Shown here: positions 1 to 7,810 of the stretch, in pieces | Layout of the letters: each line of letters begins with the position of its first letter | How positions within the stretch are numbered: the stretch's first letter is position 1 | Assembly (NCBI GenBank): GCA_964425755.1 | Contig: CAYRNY010000022.1 | Span: 1-64,000 of the forward strand | Origin: CAYRNY01 sp964425755 | GTDB lineage: Bacteria > Chloroflexota > Anaerolineae > Aggregatilineales > Aggregatilineaceae | DNA: 64,000 nucleotides | Direction: 5' to 3' | Program-made: the position numbers and the translations under genes | The notes under the pieces: generated by a model | What the model was told of the DNA's origin: nothing | The model's input: only the letters and a program-made list of their open reading frames with translations | Databases searched by the model: none

Positions 1-34
1 GTGGCACAGTTTAGCCGCACTTGAGTGGCACAGT
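1..34. repeat. Terminal repeats of a probable IS21-type insertion sequence, cut by the window edge
   Basis: The decamer GTGGCACAGT occurs at 1-10 and again at 25-34. Read outward from the neighbouring gene, the end starts with TGTGCCAC. Multiple short direct repeats behind a TG...CA tip are typical of IS21-family ends. No transposase is visible because the window starts here. The family assignment is from memory of such termini and is tentative. Confidence 0.4.
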
Positions 35-35
35 A

Positions 36-1556
36 TCAGGCGGCTCTTGACACCGTGAAGGCTTCACCCGCACGACCAGCGATAAACCGGCGCAGCGCGG
101 CGTCATCACCAAACATTTCGCTGGGCACCTGAAGCGTCACTGTTTGCTGCTCGTTGCGCAGCTCCAGCATCGTGACGTGCTCGACCTGTCCATCATCGTT
201 GACCTGCGAGATACGCTCCACCACACACCCTGACCACGCGGCCACGGTTTTTTCGACCGGCCCGCGATACGTCTCGCGGCGGTAGATTATGCTGCCATTG
301 GCTTCAAAGTAGGTTTCGTGTTCGGTGTAGTCCTGGATACGATCACGCTCCAATGCTTTACGCGCCTGCCGGTACTGGCGTTCCAGGTCGGAGACACGCA
401 AGCCGCTGCCGCACACTTCCTTGAGGCGCTGCCGCTGCACTGCCCAATCGATGGCATCCAGGTGAGCGCAGGCCTTGACTGCTTCGGCGATCTGCTCCGG
501 CGTAGGCGTATCCTGCTTCTCCGTTGTTCCGTAACGGCTAACCAGGTGGTTGACAACCTGTCGTGCATCTGGCTCCGGCTCCGCAATCGGATCGCGCGGC
601 GACTGGCTGTAGACGCTGGCGATAGTCGCGCGTGCTTCGCGTTCACGGGCGGCTGGATTCTCGTCACCGGTGCTATCCGCCACATGGCGCGGAATGAGTT
701 CGGTTTCCGCTTCCGCCTGGCTGTAACCTGCATCGCGAAACTGGCACGCAGCATCGAACAGCGCTCGATTGCGGTTGCCATTCGATGCACCACACGATAG
801 ATAATCCAGCGTAATTTGCGGCAGCGGTGCATGTCCGTTGCCAGACGACATGATCGGTTGCTTGCCGTTCGATCTCTCTGGCTTGACCGCCAGCCACTCA
901 AACGCTGAGAACGGATAGCGCCGGTCCGGATGGAACTCGGTGATTACGGCCACCACACCCCCGCGCTCCGGCTTAGTGTTGACTGTATCCGGCAAACGCA
1001 TCAACGACGCGACCGATTTGGCATACTCCGGATCACCATCTACCACGGAGAAGAGGCCATGCAAGACACGGGCAATCTGCTGTCGTGCGGTATCGTCCGG
1101 CAATTCAACAGGCGGATCGAGCAGCCAATAAGCGTGCCAGCCACCTACGCTATCGAGTACGATAGAAGGTTCTGGCTTAAAGTCGTGCAGTTTTTCCAGG
1201 GCGCTGGATCGCAGTGTGGGATCATCATCACAGTCGATGTCCACCCACAATGCGGGCACGAGCGCAGCAGCTTCAGCGCTGCCTTTTTTCTGGTCACGCA
1301 AACACGGCGCAAAAAACACACCGTGACCGGACTTGTTCAGCGCGTCCGCCTGGCGCAATGTCGCCGCGACACGCTGTGGATCACCCACCGGCGTCCACAG
1401 CACACGCGCCGCTTCCGTCTCTGGATGAATGCAGCGCATCTCCAGTAACAATTCGGAATTGGCCTGACCAAACAGCGCGGTCAGGAAGTTTTCACGGGAA
1501 GCAGCGAGGCGTGTTTGCGCCGCCGCCTTGTTGTTGACAGGGTCATTGTGTGACAT
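36..1556 (-). CDS. RepB-type primase-polymerase (archaeo-eukaryotic primase fold)
   Basis: Predicted 506-residue replication protein. The motif ALWVDIDCDDD (Asp106 and Asp108) matches the metal-binding DxD of AEP-type primases. GGWHAYWLL (His141) matches their second catalytic motif, as in plasmid RepB and phage primases. I see no Walker A helicase motif. I start at ATG 1556, which has an AAAGGAAT ribosome site, rather than 54 bases upstream. It is the last gene of a plasmid-like minus-strand series behind the relaxase. The stop codon lies two bases from a probable IS end, so the C-terminus may be truncated. Role (priming plasmid or transfer-strand replication) is inferred from the family. 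Confidence 0.7.
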   Translation of the reverse strand: MSHNDPVNNKAAAQTRLAASRENFLTALFGQANSELLLEMRCIHPETEAARVLWTPVGDPQRVAATLRQADALNKSGHGVFFAPCLRDQKKGSAEAAALVPALWVDIDCDDDPTLRSSALEKLHDFKPEPSIVLDSVGGWHAYWLLDPPVELPDDTARQQIARVLHGLFSVVDGDPEYAKSVASLMRLPDTVNTKPERGGVVAVITEFHPDRRYPFSAFEWLAVKPERSNGKQPIMSSGNGHAPLPQITLDYLSCGASNGNRNRALFDAACQFRDAGYSQAEAETELIPRHVADSTGDENPAAREREARATIASVYSQSPRDPIAEPEPDARQVVNHLVSRYGTTEKQDTPTPEQIAEAVKACAHLDAIDWAVQRQRLKEVCGSGLRVSDLERQYRQARKALERDRIQDYTEHETYFEANGSIIYRRETYRGPVEKTVAAWSGCVVERISQVNDDGQVEHVTMLELRNEQQTVTLQVPSEMFGDDAALRRFIAGRAGEAFTVSRAA

Positions 1557-1648
1557 ACTATGGTTATTCCTTTTACTTGCCCACAGGGGACCTGAGCGAT
1601 TTGCCGCCAAGCTTCGCGCTCTGGTCCTCTGTGTGCGTCTGGCGATAG

Positions 1649-2644
1649 TTACAGGTCAAGCGACCATTCCTGACTGATGTCCGACTGCGGCATAGCATCT
1701 GCATCTCCCTGCATTTCCGCCTGAACTTGCTGAGCGAACAGTTCCAGATTCTTCAGTGTTGGATCGGGATAGGTATACAGGTATCCGGCGAAGGCTTCCG
1801 CCACATACTGCGCCATATCGTGATCCAATCTCTGGATGAGCGGGCGAAATTCGAGTTTTTGTTCCCCTTCCTTATCGCCGGGAAAGTAGCGATAGAATCC
1901 GGCGGCGCTGGTATCGTCTGTCGTGCAGCGCGCACCACCCCACACCGGCCAGGCTTGCCCGTGTTCATCAACAAACACACCATCCGGTTCTTGCTCGATC
2001 ACCCTGCGCTGTTGTTCTCGCGTCGCTGCGATCCGGTCGTAACGCTGCTCCCACTCCGGACCAACATAGCGATCCATATGCTCGCGCATGGTTTGCTCGG
2101 TCATGTCGTGCAGCATCTCGATGTGATTCACCTGTTTGTTCCGCGAAAAGAACAACGGCACGCGCTCGCCCAGGTCTTCATCGAAGTACGTGCCCGGCAG
2201 GATGATGTGGGTATGCGGATTGTGTAATCCTGGCGCTTGTGGGTCTTCACTTTCGCGATGATGGAGCACATAGCTGTGCTCGATGCCACCCTCAATGCCG
2301 CGTGCTTCAAAGAAGCGATCTAATGTTGTTTCGGTCAGTTCGCGCACAAAGCGCGCACGACGTTTTTCTGGGACCATGACGATCAGGTCCGGATTTACGT
2401 TGAATACTAGTGTGAAAGCAAGCACATGCTCACTGCAGTATTGCTCACAGGTATCGGCTATCTCGCCCACGGTGCTGCCCAGCCCGTGATCTACCCAGCG
2501 TTCGCGGCCACCGACCTGCCTGATATGCCCGTCGCGGCTGTCGCGATACGTCAGGTAGCGCAGCAATCCTTTGGCACGTTTGGTATCGTCAACGGTCGGC
2601 TTTTTGTACTTCACATTGGCGACACACATCTGTTTGGAGTCCAT
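1649..2644 (-). CDS. HUH relaxase-like mobilisation protein
   Basis: 331 residues. The segment HNPHTHIILPG (His141, His144, His146) fits the three-histidine metal site of HUH relaxases, which nick oriT and carry the transferred strand. An N-terminal LRYLTYRDSRDG contains candidate catalytic tyrosines Tyr30 and Tyr33. The C-terminal half is acidic and not recognised. The gene follows a small ribbon-helix-helix gene by one base, the usual arrangement of a relaxase with its MobC-like accessory protein. It sits with a primase and a ParM system, supporting a mobilisation role. The MOB class cannot be assigned by eye, and a replication-initiator HUH nuclease is the main alternative. Confidence 0.6.
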   Translation of the reverse strand: MDSKQMCVANVKYKKPTVDDTKRAKGLLRYLTYRDSRDGHIRQVGGRERWVDHGLGSTVGEIADTCEQYCSEHVLAFTLVFNVNPDLIVMVPEKRRARFVRELTETTLDRFFEARGIEGGIEHSYVLHHRESEDPQAPGLHNPHTHIILPGTYFDEDLGERVPLFFSRNKQVNHIEMLHDMTEQTMREHMDRYVGPEWEQRYDRIAATREQQRRVIEQEPDGVFVDEHGQAWPVWGGARCTTDDTSAAGFYRYFPGDKEGEQKLEFRPLIQRLDHDMAQYVAEAFAGYLYTYPDPTLKNLELFAQQVQAEMQGDADAMPQSDISQEWSLDL

Positions 2645-2645
2645 G

Positions 2646-2939
2646 TCATGACCTCCGCTTCGTCACGCGCTCGATGAAGTTTTCGAGCGTTTCGGTCAGG
2701 AAGTCCAGCTTCTGATCGACTTCGGCGATCCTGCCCTCTACTGACCGCGCAATGGCTTTGCGCGAGCCGGGCAGATCATCCTGGTGCATGAAGTAGAACA
2801 TCACAGCATCGCGAATCAGATCGGCCTTATGGACCCGGTTCCCTTTGCGAGATCGAACGCGGGCTAGTTCTTCCAACCGCCGATCCTGATCTGGCGTGAA
2901 CCCGATGGTTACTCGTGCGGTGTATAACGCTTTCTTCAA
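2646..2939 (-). CDS. Ribbon-helix-helix DNA-binding protein, MobC/CopG-like
   Basis: 97 residues. The N-terminal strand TARVTIGFTPDQDRRLEELA followed by helices around HKADLIRDAVMFYF has the pattern of a ribbon-helix-helix domain. The C-terminus (about 62-95) is heptad-like and may form a short coiled coil. It overlaps the upstream HU-like gene by four bases and is followed directly by the relaxase-like gene, so it is probably the relaxosome accessory factor or an autorepressor of the mobilisation genes. Function is inferred from size, fold and position. Confidence 0.6.
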   Translation of the reverse strand: MKKALYTARVTIGFTPDQDRRLEELARVRSRKGNRVHKADLIRDAVMFYFMHQDDLPGSRKAIARSVEGRIAEVDQKLDFLTETLENFIERVTKRRS

Positions 2940-3259
2940 TTCACTTCCTCCTTAATGGCAGATTCGATAGCCTGGCGCAGTCGCGGCGCTGGACGGAAAC
3001 GACCAACGATCCGAGCCAGCGTGTCGGGATGTCCTGGGCCATGCTGATCGACCAGTGTCTTACGAACAGCACCACTCACCCGCAGTTGGTGAATGTCGAT
3101 TGAAAGTCGGCCCAGATCGGCGATCTGGATGACCTGCTCAGGCTGGCTCAACTGCTCGGTACAGATTTCGACCAAAACTTCCAGCACTTCGGCCACGTCG
3201 CGTTTGGAGCGCTGGGGCAAACGTCGTGCAATCGCGGCCACGAGTTCCTGGTGATTCAT
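2936..3259 (-). CDS. HU/IHF-family DNA-bending protein
   Basis: 107 residues. The start MNHQELVAAIARRLPQRSK and the end GRFRPAPRLRQAI follow the HU fold: an N-terminal two-helix dimerisation region, a central beta arm, and the GRFxPxxxL ending typical of HU/IHF. The conserved arm tip is not clearly kept, so it is divergent. A strong ribosome site, AAGGAGG, precedes ATG 3259. The gene lies directly downstream (minus strand) of the hairpin array and may bind or bend that DNA. It heads the mobilisation genes and overlaps the next by four bases, implying translational coupling. Confidence 0.65.
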   Translation of the reverse strand: MNHQELVAAIARRLPQRSKRDVAEVLEVLVEICTEQLSQPEQVIQIADLGRLSIDIHQLRVSGAVRKTLVDQHGPGHPDTLARIVGRFRPAPRLRQAIESAIKEEVN

Positions 3260-3326
3260 GTGACTAACTCCTCCTTTGTCTTGCGGGCAATAATGGTGCG
3301 CTCAAGGGACGCTGCACGACGATTTT

Positions 3327-3585
3327 CGCGCCCCGGCACGGGGTGCGGTCGGTGGGACCGGGACACCGGACCGACCGACGCGGGGGGTGACGGACACCCC
3401 CGCACCGGTGCGAGTGCAGCAGGCGCTCCACCGGCATCCCGCGCGATGCGCGCGGGCCAGCTATTTAGCTGGCTGGCTGAGCAACGGAGAACCCTTCGCA
3501 AAAAGTCTCCGTTGCCGTTGCTCAGCCCGGTCCGCTGTGCGGACCGGTGGGCGGCGCGCCGCCCACGCCCACGACGTGCGTCGTG
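3327..3585. repeat. Array of about ten abutting perfect or near-perfect hairpins
   Basis: Nearly every base lies in a stem. Hairpins are at 3327-3347, 3346-3377, 3383-3401 (GGGGGTG/CACCCCC), 3401-3412 (or 3407-3432 in an alternative pairing), 3438-3456 (CCCGCGCG/CGCGCGGG), 3456-3473, 3477-3525 (11-bp arms, with a second internal pairing), 3527-3547, 3547-3566 (a perfect 20-bp palindrome) and 3570-3585. The stems are unrelated in sequence, so this is not a simple repeat. It separates the parR-like and HU-like genes of a plasmid-type backbone. Candidate roles are oriT, a single-strand or leading-region priming site, a replication origin, or a structured RNA. A 122-codon open frame (3256-3624, minus) runs through it, but its Arg/Ala/Pro-rich product looks incidental. 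Confidence 0.75.
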
Positions 3586-3617
3586 CATGGTTTTGGCTAT
3601 GCTCAACTTCGGTTGTC

Positions 3618-4046
3618 TTACCACGTCTTTTTCCTCATATTGGCTTCGCGTTCGTTCCTGACTTGCGTCGATAAAGCAGATTCCGGTTGTAGTGAAATCA
3701 CTCCTCCTGCGGTTGCCATAGCAGGCTGCATTGCGGCTACGGTTTGGATGACTTGTTCCAGATAAGCGGGCATGTCGTGCAACGCTTCGCGAATCCAGGT
3801 CGTATCATCGCGCACTCTGGCAAGTTCCATCATCGGCATGACTTCCGGTTCTGGAACAGTCTTTTGTGATCGGCGATGATGTCCATTGTGACCATGCAAG
3901 TGTTCACGAATCAGTTCACGGATAGTGCTGCTGCGTTCGCCTTCTTCAATTCCTTCCCACCAATCCAGGATGTCCTGGTCAGTGTCATCGAAGGCTTTGA
4001 AAGCAATGAGCTTGTGCTGACGTCTCGTTTTTCTTCGTTTCGCCAT
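3618..4046 (-). CDS. ParR-like partition adaptor (small DNA-binding protein)
   Basis: 142 residues, placed directly after the actin-like parM gene in the same direction, as ParR is in type II segregation systems. The basic N-terminus (MAKRRKTRRQHK) and the segment around EEGERSSTIRELIREHLHG fit a ribbon-helix-helix domain. The C-terminal half (about 75-142) is less ordered, as expected for the ParM-contacting tail. The parM-parR spacer carries an inverted repeat that could be its binding site. The assignment rests on position and size more than on sequence. Confidence 0.5.
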   Translation of the reverse strand: MAKRRKTRRQHKLIAFKAFDDTDQDILDWWEGIEEGERSSTIRELIREHLHGHNGHHRRSQKTVPEPEVMPMMELARVRDDTTWIREALHDMPAYLEQVIQTVAAMQPAMATAGGVISLQPESALSTQVRNEREANMRKKTW

Positions 4047-4064
4047 AGTGATTGCTCCTTGAGA

Positions 4065-4106
4065 GGGTTTTACCGATAAAACCAGTTGGTCAAACCGGTA
4101 AAACCC
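4065..4106. promoter_or_regulatory. Inverted and direct repeats between parM and parR
   Basis: GGGTTTTACCG (4065-4075) and CGGTAAAACCC (4096-4106) are perfect 11-bp inverted arms. A third TAAAACC (4077-4083) lies between them. This could be a ParR-binding centromere or operator, or an attenuator between the two genes. Confidence 0.5.
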
Positions 4107-4116
4107 CCTTACTGGC

Positions 4117-5166
4117 TCATTTCGCGATGAACCGGGCGTAGTTCAGGTAGCCGCGTGCGTTGGCAAGCTGTGCATCGCGGACCAATTGCGCCTGTGGATA
4201 GGCTTCACACACTTCATCGGCCACCAGTTCAGCACCGCCTCCTGACAGGAAAATCACATCGACTGTCATGCCGCGCTGCCACTTCTCGCTCATTAGGTTA
4301 AGCGTGGCGCTGCGCAGTGGGGACAGCGCTTCTTCAACTTCGGCGGAGTAATCCACCGGTTCGCCGCTAGCACGGAACACACCGGTGCGTAGCACTTGCT
4401 CGACGATTTTGTAGGGCATCTTCTGCCGGTAATCGCGTTCGAGGGCGGCGGCGATGCGTTCCTGGGCGGTGTACACACCACTTTCGACGCTGCCGCTTTC
4501 GGAATCCACATACTCACCGTTGTCATCCAGCGCCAGGTCAACAGTGTACGTCCCGACATCTACCACGCCGGTTCGCATGTAGGTATGGTGTTCGTTGATC
4601 TCACCGGCCTCGGTCAAAGTCGCCGCGTATATCGAACCATATGGTTGCGGCATCACCATTACCTCATCCACATTGGCGATGATCTCAGCGGTGTCGGTTT
4701 TGATGAGATGCTGGCCGGTCAGGGCAGCTTTCAGGTCAGAAGCATCACGCATATGGTCAACCGGCAAACCTGACGCAAGGCGCAGATGCACCACATCCCG
4801 GTTCCACATCCCATTCAGCAGCTTGCCGATGGCAACCTTCGCCAACCGCAACCGGAACGCATTGCCCATCGTGGATTCGTTGGCCGTGCGTCCGCGCAGG
4901 CGCAGCAATTCACCGGGCGGTAGTTGAGACAGGGCCAGATCGCCGACAAACCATTCACCTTCATCGTCGATGATTTGGTCCCCAGGATGACGGGCAGTGA
5001 TGTCGTCTTGCTGGAACTTGATTTCGCGAGCATGGCCCATCACGGATGGGAAAGTGATTACGGCGGAATCCGTGATTGCTTTGACGACGCCATAGCCGAT
5101 ATCCAGACCAACAGTCACAACACTACCGGGCAGTGATTTCGAATTGTTCGATTTCTTCTTAGCCAT
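4117..5166 (-). CDS. parM: Plasmid-segregation actin-like ATPase ParM/StbA family
   Basis: 349 residues, normal for ParM-type actins. The three actin-fold nucleotide motifs are visible: phosphate 1 GLDIGYGVVKA (Asp22), phosphate 2 VVDVGTYTVDLAL (about 201-213), and the adenosine motif FLSGGGAELV near 306-315. Such proteins polymerise with ATP and push plasmid copies apart through ParR bound to a centromere. The parR-like gene follows after a 70-base spacer with an inverted repeat. It marks this region as derived from a plasmid or an integrative element. The alternative is one of the ParM relatives Alp or PRTRC StbA, which would not change the role. Confidence 0.8.
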   Translation of the reverse strand: MAKKKSNNSKSLPGSVVTVGLDIGYGVVKAITDSAVITFPSVMGHAREIKFQQDDITARHPGDQIIDDEGEWFVGDLALSQLPPGELLRLRGRTANESTMGNAFRLRLAKVAIGKLLNGMWNRDVVHLRLASGLPVDHMRDASDLKAALTGQHLIKTDTAEIIANVDEVMVMPQPYGSIYAATLTEAGEINEHHTYMRTGVVDVGTYTVDLALDDNGEYVDSESGSVESGVYTAQERIAAALERDYRQKMPYKIVEQVLRTGVFRASGEPVDYSAEVEEALSPLRSATLNLMSEKWQRGMTVDVIFLSGGGAELVADEVCEAYPQAQLVRDAQLANARGYLNYARFIAK

Positions 5167-5493
5167 TGAAGGTCTCCTTCAGAACGCAAAAAAGCCGCGC
5201 CCATTGATCTCAAAATGTGGATCAAGGGAAGCGACTTCCAGGCAAAAAGGCACATTGCAAGCATAATCACCGCTCGCGCAGTTGCCATTATTCGATTGTG
5301 CGGTCAGATTATGTGGTTGTGTGTGGTAAACTTGTGCTGCAAACAGCATGTGTCCATCTCCGTAGGACTAAACTCAGACTGTCGATAGTCTGGTCTAGCA
5401 CTACGTTGATGGGCATCGGCGTGACGACCATGCCGGAAGAAGAACGCATCGCCGGGCGCGGCTGGTAGCCACCCCGCCCGCTGGCGTATGTAA
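5167..5493. other. Gap upstream of parM; probable right edge of the plasmid-like element
   Basis: About 330 bases with no convincing complete gene. It holds the minus-strand leader of parM, a hairpin AGACT-N6-AGTCT near 5377-5392, and at 5400-5468 the apparent 3' end of a plus-strand reading frame (next entry). Base composition rises towards the right, as expected when leaving the element. No tRNA or direct-repeat attachment site was found by eye. Confidence 0.35.
5400..5468 (+). pseudogene. Possible 3' remnant of a chromosomal gene cut by the element
   Basis: The plus-strand frame reads LMGIGVTTMPEEERIAGRGW and stops at 5466-5468. This short run looks protein-like, whereas the frame upstream of it does not, and no start or ribosome site fits. 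It would be the tail of a gene convergent with the sulfatase and sharing its terminator. I do not recognise the protein. Confidence 0.25.
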
Positions 5494-5526
5494 AACGGCG
5501 TTGGCCCTCAGCGGATCAACGCCGTT
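5494..5526 (-). terminator. Rho-independent terminator of the sulfatase/ABC operon
   Basis: AACGGCGTTG (5494-5503) pairs with CAACGCCGTT (5517-5526). On the minus strand the stem is followed by TTTTAC. It lies 30 bases past the sulfatase stop codon. Confidence 0.75.
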
Positions 5527-5555
5527 CTGTGTTGCAGCCCCGCGCGCACGGGCAT

Positions 5556-6956
5556 TCATTCGCCCTGCCAGGGCTGCGGGATCAGCGCTTCGACCTCGGC
5601 GCGCCACCCGGCCAGCAGGTCCCGCAAACGCGCCGCTACTTGCGGCTCGGCCTGGGCCAGGTCGCGCGTTTCCCCGATATCCGCGCGCAGGTTGTATAGC
5701 TCCGCGTGCCCGTCCTCGAAGAACTCGATCAACTTGTAATCCCCGGCACGGACTGCTGAGCCGGGCGTGCTGCCCTGGTTCCCGTAGTGTGGATAATGCC
5801 AGAATATGGCGCCCCGTTCCAGGTGCCGCGCCCCGTTCAACAGCGGCAGCAGGCTCACGCCGTCACAATGCTGGTCGGGCAGCAGGTCCTGCCCGGCGAT
5901 CGCCAGCAGCGTCGGGTAGAAGTCCGTGCTCGTCACCGGCACGTCACACACGCTCCCCGGCGTGACGGTGCCCGGCCACACGATCGCCAGCGGCTCGCGC
6001 GTCCCACCTTCGTACATCCACCCCTTGCCCTCGGCCAGCGGCGCGTTACAAGTGGGCGATCCGGCGGCGGTGGCGAGGCCGCCGTTGTCGGACGTGAAGA
6101 TCACGACGGTGTCATTGGTTGCGCCGCGCGCGTCGATCGCATCCAGCAGCCGCCCGACGTTCTCGTCCAGGCTCTCGATCATGGCCGCGTACACCGGGTC
6201 GGACTGCACCAGCCGGCGGCGGATGCGCAGGTGTTTTTTGTGCTCGGTGGGATAGTGATCCCCGTCCGCGAACTCCTGAACCCGGTCCAGGCCCAGCGCG
6301 GCGCGTTTGGCTTCGTACGTCGCGATCTTCTCCGGCTTGGCCTCAATCGGCGTGTGCACGCTGTAATACCACATGTTCAAAAAGAACGGGCGGTCGTCAC
6401 GCGCAGCGATCAACTCGATCGCGCGGTCGGTCAGGTAGTCGGTCAGGTATGTGCCCGGTGGCACATCGACATCTTTCAGCGCCTCAATCGTCCAGGGGCT
6501 GAAGTAGCCGCCCGGATACGGCGCGCCCGCGTGGCAGCCGCCGATGTTAACCTCAAAACCGTGTTCCTCCGGCCCAAAGCCCGCCCCGCCCAGGTGCCAC
6601 TTGCCAACGTGCCAGGTCGCGTAACCGGCATCGCGCAGCGATCGGGCGATGCTGCGTTCCGACAGCGGCAACTGCTTGAGGTAAGGCACATCGACCAGTT
6701 TGCCGCGCGCCGGATGCGTCGTGCCTTGCCAGTCGATCCAGTCGGTGATGCCGACGCGCGCGGGGTATTTGCCCGTCATGATGCTGGCGCGGGTCGGGGA
6801 ACAGACCGGGCACGCGGCATACGCATCGGTGAACTTCATCCCCCCGGCAACCAGGCGATCCAGGTGCGGGGTCTCGTAGAATTCGCTGCCGTAACAACTG
6901 AGGTCTTTCCACCCCAGGTCGTCGACCAGTATCAAAACGATATTCGGTGGTTGCAT
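5556..6956 (-). CDS. Sulfatase (arylsulfatase family, formylglycine type)
   Basis: 466 residues. NIVLILVDDLGW gives the paired metal-binding aspartates. CSPTRASIMTGKYPARVG (Cys52 to Arg56 as C-S-P-T-R) is the Cys-type signature in which the cysteine is converted to formylglycine. FTSDNGG further on is the second metal motif. The family hydrolyses sulfate esters. No signal peptide is seen, so it probably acts in the cytoplasm on imported sulfated sugars. It is the last gene of a LacI-SBP-permease-permease-sulfatase operon, 17 bases after the permease. The exact substrate is unknown. An anaerobic (anSME) or aerobic maturase must lie elsewhere. Confidence 0.9.
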   Translation of the reverse strand: MQPPNIVLILVDDLGWKDLSCYGSEFYETPHLDRLVAGGMKFTDAYAACPVCSPTRASIMTGKYPARVGITDWIDWQGTTHPARGKLVDVPYLKQLPLSERSIARSLRDAGYATWHVGKWHLGGAGFGPEEHGFEVNIGGCHAGAPYPGGYFSPWTIEALKDVDVPPGTYLTDYLTDRAIELIAARDDRPFFLNMWYYSVHTPIEAKPEKIATYEAKRAALGLDRVQEFADGDHYPTEHKKHLRIRRRLVQSDPVYAAMIESLDENVGRLLDAIDARGATNDTVVIFTSDNGGLATAAGSPTCNAPLAEGKGWMYEGGTREPLAIVWPGTVTPGSVCDVPVTSTDFYPTLLAIAGQDLLPDQHCDGVSLLPLLNGARHLERGAIFWHYPHYGNQGSTPGSAVRAGDYKLIEFFEDGHAELYNLRADIGETRDLAQAEPQVAARLRDLLAGWRAEVEALIPQPWQGE

Positions 6957-6973
6957 CGTTCGCTCGCCTGCGG

Positions 6974-7807
6974 CTAGCCCTTGAGCGCGCCGAGTGTCAT
7001 GCCTTTGACGATCTGCTTCTGCGCCAGGAACACCAATACCAGCGCGGGTAGCGTCGCGAAGAACGCCGCCGCCGCCATCTCGCCATAGCGGACGTTATAC
7101 TCCTGCGCGAAGCCCGCGATACCGACCGGGATCGTCATGGCGTCCGGCGTGCTGCTGAGCGTCAGCGCGAAGAGGAATTCCTTCCAGCTAAACACAAAGA
7201 TCAGCACCGCCGTCGCCGCGATGCCTGGCCGCGCGATCGGCAGCGCGATCTTGTAGAACGTCTGCCAGCGCGAGCAGCCATCGATCGCGGCGGCCTCTTC
7301 AAGCTCCACCGGCACATCCGCGAAGAAGCTGTGCAGCATCCAGAAAGCCAGCGGCAAGTTCAGAATCGTGTGTGCCATCGTGATCGCGTAGGGCGTGTCG
7401 TAAATATCCAGTATGCGCGCGATCAAGAAGAACGGCCCGACGAAAATGATCGGCGGCAGCATATTGATGAACAGCAACCAGCCCATCACCAGCCCGCTGA
7501 TCAAACGCTGCCACTTGAAGCGGCTGAGGCTGTACGCGCCCAGCGTGGCGATCATCAACACGACGCCCAACGTCATGCCCCCCACCACGAGACTGTTACG
7601 GGTGAGGTCTTTGAAGTTGTTGCGGTCGCTCATGAAAAGCTGCTCGTAATTGCGCATGGTCGGCTCAAAGCCCCATTCGCCGGAGATGATATCGCGAAAC
7701 AGCTTGAGCGAGGTCATGAACGTGTAAACGATCGGCCCCAGGATGATCAGCGCAAAGATGATGAGCACCGCATGCAGCAACAGGGATCGTATGTGTCGTC
7801 GCGTCAT
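6974..7807 (-). CDS. Sugar ABC transporter permease, MalG/UgpE type (CUT1)
   Basis: 277 residues with six predicted membrane segments. The cytoplasmic coupling loop EEAAAIDGCSRWQTFYKIALPIARPG is the EAA motif that contacts the ATPase. It forms the inner-membrane channel with the MalF-type partner encoded three bases upstream. The operon encodes no ATPase, so a shared MsmK-like ATPase from elsewhere is presumed, as is common for CUT1 systems. The adjacent sulfatase suggests a sulfated oligosaccharide as cargo (inference). Confidence 0.88.
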   Translation of the reverse strand: MTRRHIRSLLLHAVLIIFALIILGPIVYTFMTSLKLFRDIISGEWGFEPTMRNYEQLFMSDRNNFKDLTRNSLVVGGMTLGVVLMIATLGAYSLSRFKWQRLISGLVMGWLLFINMLPPIIFVGPFFLIARILDIYDTPYAITMAHTILNLPLAFWMLHSFFADVPVELEEAAAIDGCSRWQTFYKIALPIARPGIAATAVLIFVFSWKEFLFALTLSSTPDAMTIPVGIAGFAQEYNVRYGEMAAAAFFATLPALVLVFLAQKQIVKGMTLGALKG

Positions 7808-7810
7808 GGC

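Noticed and set aside
3256..3624. A 122-codon minus-strand frame across the hairpin array, with its start overlapping the parR-like stop and its stop overlapping the HU-like start
   Set aside because: The overlaps are tempting, but the product is Arg/Ala/Pro-rich with no recognisable fold, the plus strand is open too, and the hairpin density explains the sequence better. Kept as an alternative only.
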